This document shows positions 1 through 7,476 of a stretch of DNA of 31,075 nucleotides, one piece after another. The stretch comes from an uncultured Bacteroidales bacterium (GTDB lineage Bacteria > Bacteroidota > Bacteroidia > Bacteroidales > Paludibacteraceae): assembly GCA_934692905.1 (NCBI GenBank), contig CAKUUM010000026.1:1-31075 (forward strand), written 5' to 3'. Within the stretch, counting starts at the first letter, position 1, and the number at the start of each line of letters is the position of its first letter. The notes beneath the pieces are model-generated. The model saw only the letters and a program-made list of their open reading frames with translations. It had not been told where the DNA came from and did not search any database. Made by a program: the position numbers and the translations under genes.

Positions 1-2
1 CA

Positions 3-971
3 AGTCTCAGCAGTCTGCCGTCTGTGGATATGCTGAGCGAGAGTGTGGAGGAGACGGCTCTGGTGTACTACGACGACAAGCAGATGCCCGTACAACTGCG
101 CGGTGTGGATACGGCTTTCGCACAACTGACACACATAGACAGCATTATCACGGACGGGAAATACATGGTGTATGACGGAGCCTTTGAACGCGCAGTACTC
201 GGACAAGGGCTGGCATGGCAGTTGGGCATAGGCGCACACTTTGTACAAGGAATGCAGGTGTATGCCCCGAAACGGACAGGGCGTGTGAATATGTTGCGCC
301 CTGACGAGAGTTTCAACCGCGAGACATGCTTCATAGCGGGTACGTTTGCCGTGCAGCAGACGAAATATGATGACGCACTGATGTTAGTATCCATCCATTT
401 GGCACGCCGATTGTTGGACTATGGTGACGATGAAGTGTCGGCATTATTGGTAAAGGTGAAAGACGGCGTGTCCATACGCCAGGCCAAGAAGGAGTTGCGG
501 AGCGTATTAGAGAATGATTATCAGATACTTGACAGATACGAGCAGCAAAAGGATTTCTTCCGCATTCTCAGGATAGAGAAACTGCTGACTGCATTGCTGT
601 TGGCGTTCATTCTGTTGATAGCCACATTCAACATTATCGGGGCATTGTCCATGCTTATCATTGACAAACAGAAAGATATACAGATTCTGTCCGATTTGGG
701 GGCAGACCGCAAAATGATACGGAACATATTCTTGTACGAGGGATGGCTGATTTCCGCACTGGGGGCAGCCGTAGGGTTAGTAGTCGGTATGGCAATCTGC
801 CTGGTACAAGAACATTTCGGTATTCTCAAAATGGGTTCGGGGACCGAATATGTGGTTTCAGCATACCCAGTTGCCGTACAAGGAACTGATATACTGATTA
901 TTGCAGCAATAGTTCTGGCATTGGGAGCCGTGGCGGCATATATCCCAGCCAGGAACAGTTGGAATATATGA
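3..971 (+). CDS. FtsX/LolE-like ABC transporter permease, 5'-truncated by the window
   Basis: The reading frame is open from base 3 with no credible start, so the gene begins upstream; about 322 residues are visible. The first part is a soluble MacB-like periplasmic region. The last 130 residues carry three hydrophobic segments separated by the cytoplasmic loop typical of FtsX permeases (DKQKDIQILSDLGADRKMI), where the family contacts its ATPase. The usual first transmembrane helix would lie upstream of the window. By family, such permeases move lipoproteins or other envelope substrates out of the inner membrane with a LolD-type ATPase, which is not visible here. Family assignment is firm; the LolC/LolE role is inferred from the loop and the general layout. 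It ends at TGA 969-971, about 50 bp before the next gene on the same strand. Confidence 0.88.
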   Translation, partial: SLSSLPSVDMLSESVEETALVYYDDKQMPVQLRGVDTAFAQLTHIDSIITDGKYMVYDGAFERAVLGQGLAWQLGIGAHFVQGMQVYAPKRTGRVNMLRPDESFNRETCFIAGTFAVQQTKYDDALMLVSIHLARRLLDYGDDEVSALLVKVKDGVSIRQAKKELRSVLENDYQILDRYEQQKDFFRILRIEKLLTALLLAFILLIATFNIIGALSMLIIDKQKDIQILSDLGADRKMIRNIFLYEGWLISALGAAVGLVVGMAICLVQEHFGILKMGSGTEYVVSAYPVAVQGTDILIIAAIVLALGAVAAYIPARNSWNI

Positions 972-1022
972 AAGTAGAGAATAGAGAAAATAGAGAATAG
1001 AGAATTATAATATAGTAAGTGT
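972..1022 (+). repeat. AT-rich heptamer repeat in the spacer
   Basis: The spacer between the permease and the DUF4491 gene consists largely of copies of TAGAGAA (four or five, two of them joined by AAAA) followed by an AT-rich tail up to the start codon. It has no recognisable promoter box. Confidence 0.6.
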
Positions 1023-1307
1023 ATGAATTTTGAAGGTATATTATTAGGGTGCGCCACATTTTTGTGCATAGGAATGTTTCACCCGATAGTGATTAAAGCC
1101 GAATACTACTGGGGAACACGCTGCTGGTGGGTGTTTGCGCTGGTAGGCGCGGCGGCAGCAACGGCGTCATTATTTGCAGACAACGTGTATTGGTCTGCCA
1201 TTCTGGGCGTATTTGCATTCTCGTGTTTCTGGTCCATATTGGAACTTTTCCAACAGAAAAAGCGTGTGGAGAAAGGCTGGTTTCCAAGTAATCCGAAAAG
1301 GAAGTGA
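1023..1307 (+). CDS. DUF4491 family small membrane protein
   Basis: A 94-residue protein with three hydrophobic segments (about residues 5-22, 36-52 and 56-74) and a basic C-terminal tail ending KKRVEKGWFPSNPKRK. The segment FHPIVIKAEYYWGTRCWW matches my recollection of the DUF4491 family of Bacteroidota. Function is unknown; it is predicted to sit in the inner membrane with its basic tail in the cytoplasm. It starts at ATG 1023, 51 bp after the permease, and may be transcribed with it. A hairpin with a T-run follows at 1394-1433. Confidence 0.82.
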   Translation: MNFEGILLGCATFLCIGMFHPIVIKAEYYWGTRCWWVFALVGAAAATASLFADNVYWSAILGVFAFSCFWSILELFQQKKRVEKGWFPSNPKRK

Positions 1308-1324
1308 TTTCCACCCGCTGCTAC

Positions 1325-1360
1325 CGCGGACAGTTGTTACCACGGACGAGAGCGTCCGCG
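1325..1360. repeat. GC-rich palindromic intergenic element
   Basis: This stretch contains a perfect hairpin, CGGACG-AGAG-CGTCCG at 1343-1358. It also has an alternative long-range pairing, CGCGGAC at 1325-1331 with GTCCGCG at 1354-1360. The composition (CGCGGACG, CGTCCGCG) resembles the outer stem of the larger element at 23619-23689, but alignment beyond the stem is weak. Confidence 0.5.
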
Positions 1361-1393
1361 CCCCCGGTGCTGCACGTCCTACACGTTATATAC

Positions 1394-1433
1394 AAAAAGA
1401 GGTTGCCTATATGTTGTCAGGCAACCTCTTTTT
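1394..1433. terminator. Bidirectional Rho-independent terminator
   Basis: An inverted repeat AGAGGTTGCC / GGCAACCTCT with a 12-nt loop is flanked by A-run 1394-1398 and T-run 1429-1435. It can therefore end transcripts from both sides: the permease-DUF4491 unit on the plus strand and rpsU on the minus strand, whose stop lies 41 bp away. Confidence 0.9.
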
Positions 1434-1474
1434 TTGTGATAATTGCATGCTACTGCGCGTAGCATACAGGCGGA

Positions 1475-1669
1475 TTACATATCATCGTGAGCATGCATCT
1501 GCTGAACGTAGATAGCGTGCATCATACGCTCGCGCTTGATTTCAGACGGTTTCTCGAATTGCTGACGGCGACGAAGTTCTTTAACGACACCCGTCTTATC
1601 GAATTTGCGTTTGAATTTCTTAATCGCGCGCTCGATGTTCTCACCTTCTTTTACCGGTACGATAATCAT
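1475..1669 (-). CDS. rpsU: 30S ribosomal protein bS21
   Basis: A 64-residue basic protein beginning MIIVPVKEGENIERAIKKFK, the conserved start of Bacteroidota bS21. The open frame runs 12 codons further upstream, but the start at 1669 is chosen because it matches the family N-terminus and follows a perfect Shine-Dalgarno sequence with 7 nt spacing. The protein sits near the 3' end of 16S rRNA. In Bacteroidota it belongs to the bS6/bS18/bS21 pocket that sequesters the anti-Shine-Dalgarno sequence (established in Flavobacterium johnsoniae). No TAnnTTTG promoter is visible in the 110 nt between the tRNA-Leu terminator and the gene. It may rely on readthrough from tRNA-Leu or on an atypical promoter. 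It ends at the bidirectional terminator 1394-1433. Confidence 0.97.
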   Translation of the reverse strand: MIIVPVKEGENIERAIKKFKRKFDKTGVVKELRRRQQFEKPSEIKRERMMHAIYVQQMHAHDDM

Positions 1670-1676
1670 TGCATAC

Positions 1677-1686
1677 ACCTCCTTTT
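1677..1686 (-). promoter_or_regulatory. Perfect Shine-Dalgarno sequence of rpsU
   Basis: On the minus strand the sequence AAAAGGAGGT lies 7 nt before the rpsU ATG and is fully complementary to the 16S 3' end (ACCUCCUUU). No other gene in this window shows a comparable site, as expected for a phylum whose ribosomes hide the anti-Shine-Dalgarno. For rpsU it is thought to allow autoregulation: ribosomes lacking bS21 expose the anti-SD and translate rpsU preferentially. Confidence 0.93.
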
Positions 1687-1698
1687 CAGTTGACTCTC

Positions 1699-1713
1699 CA
1701 GGCATTCAGCCTG
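1699..1713 (-). promoter_or_regulatory. Small leader hairpin upstream of the rpsU ribosome binding site
   Basis: CAGGC (1709-1713 read on the minus strand) pairs with GCCTG (1699-1703) around a 5-nt loop, ending 12 nt before the Shine-Dalgarno sequence. It is short and could be chance. It is listed because the gene is expected to be controlled at translation. Confidence 0.35.
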
Positions 1714-1779
1714 CTGCGAGTGATAGCGGATGTTTAAGTCTCCCGCCTGACCTTTATAATTATACTTCTATTTTCTCAT

Positions 1780-1806
1780 AAAAACTGCCTAACTCGCGTT
1801 AGGCAG
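1780..1806 (-). terminator. Rho-independent terminator of tRNA-Leu
   Basis: Read on the minus strand, CTGCCTAAC-GCGA-GTTAGGCAG forms a perfect 9-bp stem followed by TTTTT and lies directly after the tRNA CCA end. It should separate tRNA-Leu from rpsU, or allow only partial readthrough. Confidence 0.92.
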
Positions 1807-1810
1807 GAGT

Positions 1811-1897
1811 TGGTACCCAGAGCCGGGGTCGAACCGGCACAGGGGTGAACCTACTGGTGTTTGAGACCAGCGCGTCTACCGATTCCGCCATCTGGGC
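1811..1897 (-). tRNA. tRNA-Leu (anticodon CAA), CCA encoded
   Basis: Minus-strand cloverleaf. The acceptor GCCCAGA pairs with TCTGGGT (first pair G-U), followed by discriminator A and an encoded CCA at 1811-1813. The anticodon stem CTGGT/ACCAG holds loop CTCAAAC, giving anticodon CAA. The long variable arm (about AGGTTCACCCCT) is the class II arm expected for tRNA-Leu, and the T arm GCCGG-TTCGACC-CCGGC is standard. Body length is 84 nt plus CCA. It is transcribed from the promoter at 1926-1957 and followed by the terminator at 1780-1806. Confidence 0.97.
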
Positions 1898-1925
1898 ATC
1901 GCTATCGTTTGAGCGAAAGCGGCTG

Positions 1926-1957
1926 CAAAGGTAATGCTAATTTCTGAAGTGTGCAAA
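1926..1957 (-). promoter_or_regulatory. Bacteroidota-type promoter for tRNA-Leu
   Basis: On the minus strand a -33 TTTG (1954-1957) is followed after 20 bp by the -7 box TACCTTTG (1926-1933). The tRNA 5' end lies 28 nt downstream. This matches the phylum consensus TTTG-N19-21-TAnnTTTG read by the Bacteroidota primary sigma factor. Confidence 0.88.
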
Positions 1958-1999
1958 TGTTGTTGTATTTTTTCCACAAACTCCGCACAAGGTCGGTTG

Positions 2000-2054
2000 A
2001 ATCACATACTAATCACATACTAATCACATACTAACCACATACTAATCACATACA
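2000..2054. repeat. 11-bp tandem repeat array, five units (family A, copy 1)
   Basis: Five units of AATCACATACT (reverse complement AGTATGTGATT) run end to end; unit 4 has one substitution and the last base of unit 5 differs. Read on the minus strand the array is preceded by TTTGTCGGGTTAACTGTATG and followed by CAACCGACCTTGT, flanks that recur at 25340-25425 and in part before 31022. It lies in the divergent region between tRNA-Leu and fumarase, outside both promoters. Confidence 0.95.
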
Positions 2055-2131
2055 GTTAACCCGACAAATACACGAAAAAAGGTCAATTGGATTAAGGAGA
2101 TAGGGTTTGCGGTGCATTTTCGTGCCGCAGA

Positions 2132-2163
2132 TTTGTATATGTGTGAAAAAAGTGGTAAATTTG
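2132..2163 (+). promoter_or_regulatory. Bacteroidota-type promoter for the fumarase gene
   Basis: TTTG at 2132-2135, a 20-bp spacer, then TAAATTTG at 2156-2163, an exact match to the consensus. The predicted transcript starts near 2170 and has a leader of about 40 nt before the ATG at 2211. No other consensus promoter was seen up to rseP, so it may drive the following genes too. Confidence 0.88.
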
Positions 2164-2210
2164 CGGGCTAAATAGCACCATAAACTGATAAACGTATAAA
2201 CGAAATAGAT

Positions 2211-3851
2211 ATGGAATTTAAGTATGCACCAATGTTTCAACTCGGTAAAGATGAAACGGAGTACTATCTGCTGACCAAAGACTATGTGTCGGTCGGCGAG
2301 TTTGAGGGGAAACCCATCCTGAAAGTGGAAGCCGAAGGCCTGACCAAGATGGCGCAGCAGGCGTTCCACGACGTGAGTTTTATGCTCCGCCGCAGCCATA
2401 ACGAGCAGGTAGCCAAGATCTTGCGCGACCCCGAAGCCAGTGCCAACGACAAGTATGTGGCGCTCACTTTCCTGCGCAATGCCGAGGTGGCTTGCAAAGG
2501 GCAGTTGCCCCTCTGCCAGGACACGGGTACGGCTATCGTGCACGGTGAGAAAGGTCAGCAGGTTTGGACAGGCTTCTGCGACGAAGAGGCACTGAGCCAC
2601 GGTGTATATAACACCTATACGCAGGACAATCTGCGCTATTCGCAGAATGCGCCGCTGTCGATGTACGAGGAGGTGAACACCAAATGCAACCTGCCCGCAC
2701 AGATAGACATCGAGGCGACCGAGGGTATGGAATACCGTTTCCTGTGTGTTACCAAAGGCGGCGGCAGCGCGAACAAGACCTACCTCTATCAGGAGACCAA
2801 GGCGCGTATCCAGAACCCCGGCACACTCATTCCGTTCCTCGTTGAGAAAATGAAAAGCCTCGGTACCGCGGCTTGCCCGCCGTATCATATCGCTATCGTC
2901 ATCGGCGGCACGAGTGCGGAGAAGAACCTGCTGACCGTGAAACTGGCATCGACGCACTACTACGACAGCCTGCCTACCACGGGCGACGAGACGGGGCGTG
3001 CGTTCCGCGACATCGAACTGGAGAAACAACTGCTGCAGGAGGCATACAAAATAGGTCTCGGCGCACAGTTCGGCGGCAAATATATGGCACACGATGTGCG
3101 TGTGGTACGCCTGCCGCGCCACGGCGCAAGTTGCCCGATCGGCTTGGGCGTGAGTTGCTCGGCCGACCGCAACATCAAGTGCAAAATCAACAAAGACGGT
3201 ATATGGATCGAGCGCATGGACAACAACCCAGGCAGTCTCATTCCCGAGGAATTGCGCCAAGCGGGCGAGGGCGATGCGGTACGTATCGACCTCAACCAGC
3301 CGATGCGCGATGTATGCAATATTCTGACCAAATATCCGATTGGTACCCGCCTGTCGCTCAACGGCACGATCATCGTCGGTCGCGACATTGCACACGCGAA
3401 GATTAAAGCCCGCTTGGACGCCGGCGAACCGATGCCCGAATACCTCAAGAACCATCCTATCTACTATGCGGGACCGGCAAAGACCCCTGCGGGTATGGCA
3501 TGCGGATCGATGGGACCGACCACGGCAGGGCGTATGGATCCGTACGTGGACGAGTTCCAAGACCATGGCGGTTCGATGATTATGCTGGCGAAGGGCAACC
3601 GTTCGATTGATGTTACTAACGCCTGCAAGAAGCACGGCGGTTTCTACCTCGGTTCGATTGGCGGACCTGCGGCTATTTTGGCACAGGAGAATATCAAGTC
3701 AATCGAGTGCGTGGAATATCCCGAGTTGGGTATGGAGGCTATCTGGAAGATTGAGGTGGAGAACTTCCCTGCATTCATCCTTGTGGACGACAAAGGCAAT
3801 GACTTCTTCAAGCAACTGAAGCCGTGCGAGGGGTGCACGATATTAAAGTAA
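2211..3851 (+). CDS. fum: Class I fumarate hydratase (4Fe-4S type)
   Basis: A 546-residue protein, full length for the single-chain class I fumarases. It interconverts fumarate and L-malate in the cytosol, the reductive TCA branch that Bacteroidales use in succinate formation. Three cysteines fit the known cluster ligands: C102 in LCQDTGT, C222 in ACPPYH and C316 in SCSADR. Their spacing equals that of the three ligands of Leishmania fumarase. The N-terminal half also shows KGGGSANK (182-189). The class uses an oxygen-sensitive 4Fe-4S cluster, consistent with an anaerobe. It starts at ATG 2211 behind a consensus promoter, and the M23-like gene follows after a 25-bp AT repeat spacer. Confidence 0.97.
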   Translation: MEFKYAPMFQLGKDETEYYLLTKDYVSVGEFEGKPILKVEAEGLTKMAQQAFHDVSFMLRRSHNEQVAKILRDPEASANDKYVALTFLRNAEVACKGQLPLCQDTGTAIVHGEKGQQVWTGFCDEEALSHGVYNTYTQDNLRYSQNAPLSMYEEVNTKCNLPAQIDIEATEGMEYRFLCVTKGGGSANKTYLYQETKARIQNPGTLIPFLVEKMKSLGTAACPPYHIAIVIGGTSAEKNLLTVKLASTHYYDSLPTTGDETGRAFRDIELEKQLLQEAYKIGLGAQFGGKYMAHDVRVVRLPRHGASCPIGLGVSCSADRNIKCKINKDGIWIERMDNNPGSLIPEELRQAGEGDAVRIDLNQPMRDVCNILTKYPIGTRLSLNGTIIVGRDIAHAKIKARLDAGEPMPEYLKNHPIYYAGPAKTPAGMACGSMGPTTAGRMDPYVDEFQDHGGSMIMLAKGNRSIDVTNACKKHGGFYLGSIGGPAAILAQENIKSIECVEYPELGMEAIWKIEVENFPAFILVDDKGNDFFKQLKPCEGCTILK

Positions 3852-3876
3852 ATAGTTAATAATTAATAGTTAATCA
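3852..3876 (+). repeat. AT-rich TTAAT repeat spacer between fum and the M23-like gene
   Basis: The 25-bp spacer is built of TAGTTAAT/TAATTAAT units. It contains an in-frame stop (TAA 3871-3873) just before the TTG start of the next gene. I see no promoter box. Confidence 0.6.
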
Positions 3877-4713
3877 TTGACAGAAAAGAAGAAAGACAGT
3901 TGGTGGCGGCGGTTGCGCGACAAGCACCGCATCAGCATACTCGACGAGAATACGTGGACAGAGCAATGGTCCGCCCACCTCAGCGGGTGGGGGGCTATTG
4001 TGCTGTTGGCGGCGATGTTCCTGCTCACGCTGGGGCTGTTCTCGCTCGCCATTCTCTACACCCCGATACGCAACTATTTGCCCGGCTACTCGGAGAATAT
4101 CCGCCGGCAGTTGGTCTCGGAGTCGGCGCGTGTGGACTCCATACAGACGTCGCTCGACTTGCAGCGGCAGTATTTGGACGTCATCAAGCAGGTGGTGGCA
4201 GGCGAGGTGCAGTCCGACACGGTGCAGCGGCTCGACTCCATGCAACTCATCATGCGCGAGCAACTCCTCGAGGCGAAGAGTGAAGCCACGGCGGAGTTCA
4301 TCGCCCAATATGAGGAAAAGGAGAAAGACAACCTGCAATTGTTTGATGTACAGAACACTACGCCGATACTCACGTTCTTCCGCCCTGCGCACGGCGTAGT
4401 GGTGGAGCATTTTTCGGCGGAGGAACAACGCTACGGCGTGGCGGTGCAGACGCCCAAGCACGAGAACATCACCTCGGTGCTGGCGGGCACGGTGGTCTTT
4501 GCCAACTACGAGATTGGCAACACCTACACCGTCATGGTGCAGCACACCACCTACCTCTCCATCTATCGCCGTGTGGAGAAGGTGCTCAAGCCTGTGGGCA
4601 GCAGCGTGCAGGCGGGCGAGAGCATAGCCATCGCAGCGGACGAACAGCCGCTGTGGTTTGAACTGTGGCAGAACGGCAAGGCGGTCAACCCCGAAGAGGT
4701 GATTGCGTTTTAG
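3877..4713 (+). CDS. M23/LytM-like envelope protein lacking the zinc ligands
   Basis: A 278-residue protein beginning at TTG: an in-frame TAA lies six bases upstream and the next in-frame ATG is codon 43, inside the membrane segment. A cytoplasmic N-terminus (DKHRISILDENT, typical of the Bacteroidota family) precedes one transmembrane helix (about 36-60). A coiled-coil-prone stretch (about 75-150) and a C-terminal LytM/M23 fold follow. Where active M23 enzymes have HxxxD and HxH, this protein has HGVVVEHF, VQHTTYLSIY and LWFELW. The metal-binding set is therefore absent, and it probably does not cut peptidoglycan. By analogy to EnvC/NlpD it may activate an amidase or scaffold the wall; this is inference. 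It is followed 27 bp later by dxr. Confidence 0.88.
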   Translation: MTEKKKDSWWRRLRDKHRISILDENTWTEQWSAHLSGWGAIVLLAAMFLLTLGLFSLAILYTPIRNYLPGYSENIRRQLVSESARVDSIQTSLDLQRQYLDVIKQVVAGEVQSDTVQRLDSMQLIMREQLLEAKSEATAEFIAQYEEKEKDNLQLFDVQNTTPILTFFRPAHGVVVEHFSAEEQRYGVAVQTPKHENITSVLAGTVVFANYEIGNTYTVMVQHTTYLSIYRRVEKVLKPVGSSVQAGESIAIAADEQPLWFELWQNGKAVNPEEVIAF

Positions 4714-4740
4714 TTTGATTTACAATAAGGTACATTTCTT

Positions 4741-5907
4741 TTGAAGAAACAAATAGCGATATTAGGCAGCACGGGCAGTATCGGCACGCAGACTTTGGAC
4801 GTGGTGCGGGCGAACCCCGACCGCTTCGAGGTGTATGCCATCTCGGCGAACCGCAGCATCGACCTGCTCATCCGGCAGGCACATGAGTTCCATCCCGAGG
4901 TGGTGTGTATTGCCGACGAGAGCCTCTATCAGCCGCTCAAAGAGGCACTGAGCGACCTGCCCGTTAAGGTGTGGGCAGGCGCAGATGCCATTGCCGAAAT
5001 GGTTACTATGCCGAGTATCGACATCGTGGTGGCGGCTATGGTGGGCTATGCCGGTTTGCGCCCGACGATGGAGGCGATACGGGCGGGCAAGACCATCGCC
5101 CTTGCCAACAAAGAGACCCTTGTCGTGGCAGGCGAGATTATCTGCCGCTTGGCACAGCAATACCACGCCCCCATTCTGCCTGTGGATAGCGAACATTCGG
5201 CTATCTTCCAGTCGCTTACGGGCGAACAGGACAACGAGATAGAGAAGATACTGCTTACCGCCAGCGGAGGTCCTTTCCGCACGTTCACGCGCGAACAGAT
5301 GGCGCACGTAACGGCTGCCGACGCCCTCAAACACCCCAACTGGGATATGGGCGCAAAGATTACCATCGACTCCGCCAGTATGATGAACAAAGGCTTCGAG
5401 GTGATTGAAGCCAAGTGGCTGTTCGGCGTGGAGGTGGAGAAAATAGAGGTATTGGTGCACCCGCAGTCTGTCGTGCATAGCGCGGTGCAGTTCCGCGACG
5501 GGGCGGTCAAAGCCCAACTCGGCGCACCCGACATGCGTCTGCCTATCCAATATGCGCTCACTTATCCCGAGCGTATTCCGAGCGATTTTCCGCGTCTCGA
5601 CCTGTTCCAAACGCACGACCTCACCTTCGAGAAACCCGACTTGGAGCGTTTCCCGAACCTCGGTTTGGCATACCAAGCCACCCGTCGCGGGGGCAATATG
5701 CCGTGCGTGCTCAATGCCGCCAACGAGGTGGCAAACCTCGCTTTCCGTAAGGGGCAGTGCGGCTTCCTGCAAATGTCGGAGGTGATTGCCGATACCATGC
5801 AACGGGCGGAATATATCGCCACTCCGACCTACGAAGACTACGTGCAGACCGACCTCGCCGCCCGCCGTATAGCAGTAGAAATCATCAACAGCAATATACA
5901 TTCATAA
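4741..5907 (+). CDS. dxr: 1-deoxy-D-xylulose 5-phosphate reductoisomerase
   Basis: A 388-residue protein of normal family length. It converts DXP to 2-C-methyl-D-erythritol 4-phosphate with NADPH, the committed step of the MEP isoprenoid pathway. Motifs in order: NADPH-binding GSTGSIGTQT (residues 8-17), ANKETLVVAG, the metal and substrate motif PVDSEHSAIFQ, TASGGPFR, DSASMMNKGFEVIEA and LVHPQSVVHS. The start is TTG 4741: an in-frame TAA lies at 4726-4728, and KKQIAILGSTGSIG is the expected N-terminus. The order M23-like gene, dxr, rseP suggests one envelope/lipid-precursor operon, and the rseP start follows after 30 bp of AT repeat. Confidence 0.98.
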   Translation: MKKQIAILGSTGSIGTQTLDVVRANPDRFEVYAISANRSIDLLIRQAHEFHPEVVCIADESLYQPLKEALSDLPVKVWAGADAIAEMVTMPSIDIVVAAMVGYAGLRPTMEAIRAGKTIALANKETLVVAGEIICRLAQQYHAPILPVDSEHSAIFQSLTGEQDNEIEKILLTASGGPFRTFTREQMAHVTAADALKHPNWDMGAKITIDSASMMNKGFEVIEAKWLFGVEVEKIEVLVHPQSVVHSAVQFRDGAVKAQLGAPDMRLPIQYALTYPERIPSDFPRLDLFQTHDLTFEKPDLERFPNLGLAYQATRRGGNMPCVLNAANEVANLAFRKGQCGFLQMSEVIADTMQRAEYIATPTYEDYVQTDLAARRIAVEIINSNIHS

Positions 5908-5937
5908 TTCTAAATTCCTCATTCATAATTAGAAACA
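5908..5937 (+). repeat. AT-rich direct repeat spacer (TTCATAATT)
   Basis: Two TTCATAATT copies with a related TAAATTCCT between them fill the space between dxr and rseP. No promoter or terminator is visible. Confidence 0.5.
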
Positions 5938-7476
5938 ATGCAGTGGATTCAACTCATAGTGGCTCTCAGTTTTCTCGTGGTGATTCACGAGTTGGGGCAC
6001 TTCACCTTCGCGCGTATATTTAAGGTGCGCGTGGAGAAATTCTACATGTTCTTCAACCCGCGCTTCTCGCTGGTGCGCGCCAAGAAGATAAACGGTCGTT
6101 GGCGCGTCAAGTTCTTCGCCAAGAACGTGGAGCCGTCTGCTGTAGAGGCGACCGACGACTTCGGCAACCCCAAGACGGACGAGAAAGGTCGTCCTGTCTA
6201 TCGCCCTATGACCGAGAGCGAACTCGCTGCCCTGCCCGAGGACGACTGGCGCCGCTACCCCGACAACACCGAGTGGGGCATCGGCTGGGTGCCTTTCGGC
6301 GGCTATTGCGCCATCGCGGGCATGGTGGACGAGACCAAGTCCGCCACCGACCTGCCCTCCGAGCCGCAGCCGTGGGAGTTCCGCGCCAAGAACGTGTGGC
6401 AACGCCTCTGCATCATCATCGGCGGCATACTGGTGAACTTCATCGCCGCCCTGCTCATTTTCGGGCTCATCCTCTTCCATTGGGGGCAGGACACCATGCC
6501 GCTCAGCCACATCTCCACGGGGCTCTACTACTCCGAACTGCTGCAGGAAGAGGGCTTCCTACAGCAAGATAAGATACTGACTATCAATAATCAGGAGCCG
6601 CAAGACCTTAGTGATGTCATTCAGTGGCTCATCATCGAGGGCAAGCAGGACGTCCTTGTGCAGCGCGGGGGCGACACCGTCGCGCTCACCATGTCGAAGG
6701 ATCTCGGCACCCGCTACCTCGCCTTGCAGAACGAGCACGACCGCCAGGAGCGCGAGAAAGAGCGTGCCGACAAGTCGTACCGGAAGCGCACCTACCAACT
6801 CATCGGCTACTTCATGCCCTTCGTCGTGGACTCCGTCATGGAGGGCGGCGCGGCGTACTATGGCGGCATGCAGGCGGGCGACAGCATCGTCGGTATCAAC
6901 GGGCAGGACGGGCTCTGCTATATCCAGACCACACAGGAACTCCTGAAGCACCCCTGCGACAGCATCACCGTGGACTTCTACCGCGCGGGCGAGTTGCAGC
7001 ACGCGGGCGTCTTCATCGGCGACCAATGCAAACTGGGTGTCTATCCGCGCATGGCATGGCAGTTCTACTCCTACCAACACACCGACTACACGCTCTGGCA
7101 GGCGATTCCCGCGGGCATCCGCTACGGCTGGGACATGCTCAAGATGTACGTCAAGCAGTTCCGTCTCGTGTTCACCAAAGAGGGCGCGCAGTCGCTCGGC
7201 GGCTTCGGCGCGATGAGCAACATGTTCCCCGACACATGGGACTGGTTCTCGTTCTGGCACATGACGGCGTTCCTCAGCCTCATCCTCGCGTTCATGAACT
7301 TCCTGCCCATACCCGCACTCGACGGCGGATATATTCTGTTCCTGCTTTGGGAAATCATCACGCGCCGCAAACCCAGCGACAAGTTCCTTGAAATCGCCAA
7401 CAACATCGGCTTCTGGCTGCTGATGGCTCTGCTGATTTTCGCCAACGGAAACGACATACTCAAACTGTTCTTCTAA
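5938..7476 (+). CDS. rseP: RseP-type site-2 zinc protease
   Basis: A 512-residue intramembrane metalloprotease. The zinc motif HELGH is at residues 17-21 in the first transmembrane helix, and the third ligand lies in PALDGGY with D462. Between them are two PDZ regions (about 195-260 and 295-365) that face the periplasm, and further helices near 155-180, 430-460 and 485-505. RseP enzymes cut anti-sigma factors and clear signal-peptide remnants within the inner membrane. The protein is longer than the roughly 450 residues usual for E. coli-like members. Extra sequence includes residues 60-110 (TDDFGNPKTDEKGRPVY onward) and a charged stretch near 275-285; similar insertions occur in Bacteroidota. 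No anti-sigma gene is adjacent. Confidence 0.95.
   Translation: MQWIQLIVALSFLVVIHELGHFTFARIFKVRVEKFYMFFNPRFSLVRAKKINGRWRVKFFAKNVEPSAVEATDDFGNPKTDEKGRPVYRPMTESELAALPEDDWRRYPDNTEWGIGWVPFGGYCAIAGMVDETKSATDLPSEPQPWEFRAKNVWQRLCIIIGGILVNFIAALLIFGLILFHWGQDTMPLSHISTGLYYSELLQEEGFLQQDKILTINNQEPQDLSDVIQWLIIEGKQDVLVQRGGDTVALTMSKDLGTRYLALQNEHDRQEREKERADKSYRKRTYQLIGYFMPFVVDSVMEGGAAYYGGMQAGDSIVGINGQDGLCYIQTTQELLKHPCDSITVDFYRAGELQHAGVFIGDQCKLGVYPRMAWQFYSYQHTDYTLWQAIPAGIRYGWDMLKMYVKQFRLVFTKEGAQSLGGFGAMSNMFPDTWDWFSFWHMTAFLSLILAFMNFLPIPALDGGYILFLLWEIITRRKPSDKFLEIANNIGFWLLMALLIFANGNDILKLFF

Noticed and set aside
2000..2054. CRISPR array
   Set aside because: The 11-bp units abut with no spacers and no cas gene is present.
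2046..3635. 529-codon open frame opposite the fumarase gene
   Set aside because: It is the shadow of a GC-rich gene with strong codon bias; no family motif, and the fumarase on the other strand has complete cluster ligands.
4762..5901. 379-codon open frame opposite dxr
   Set aside because: Antisense shadow; dxr motifs are complete on the plus strand.
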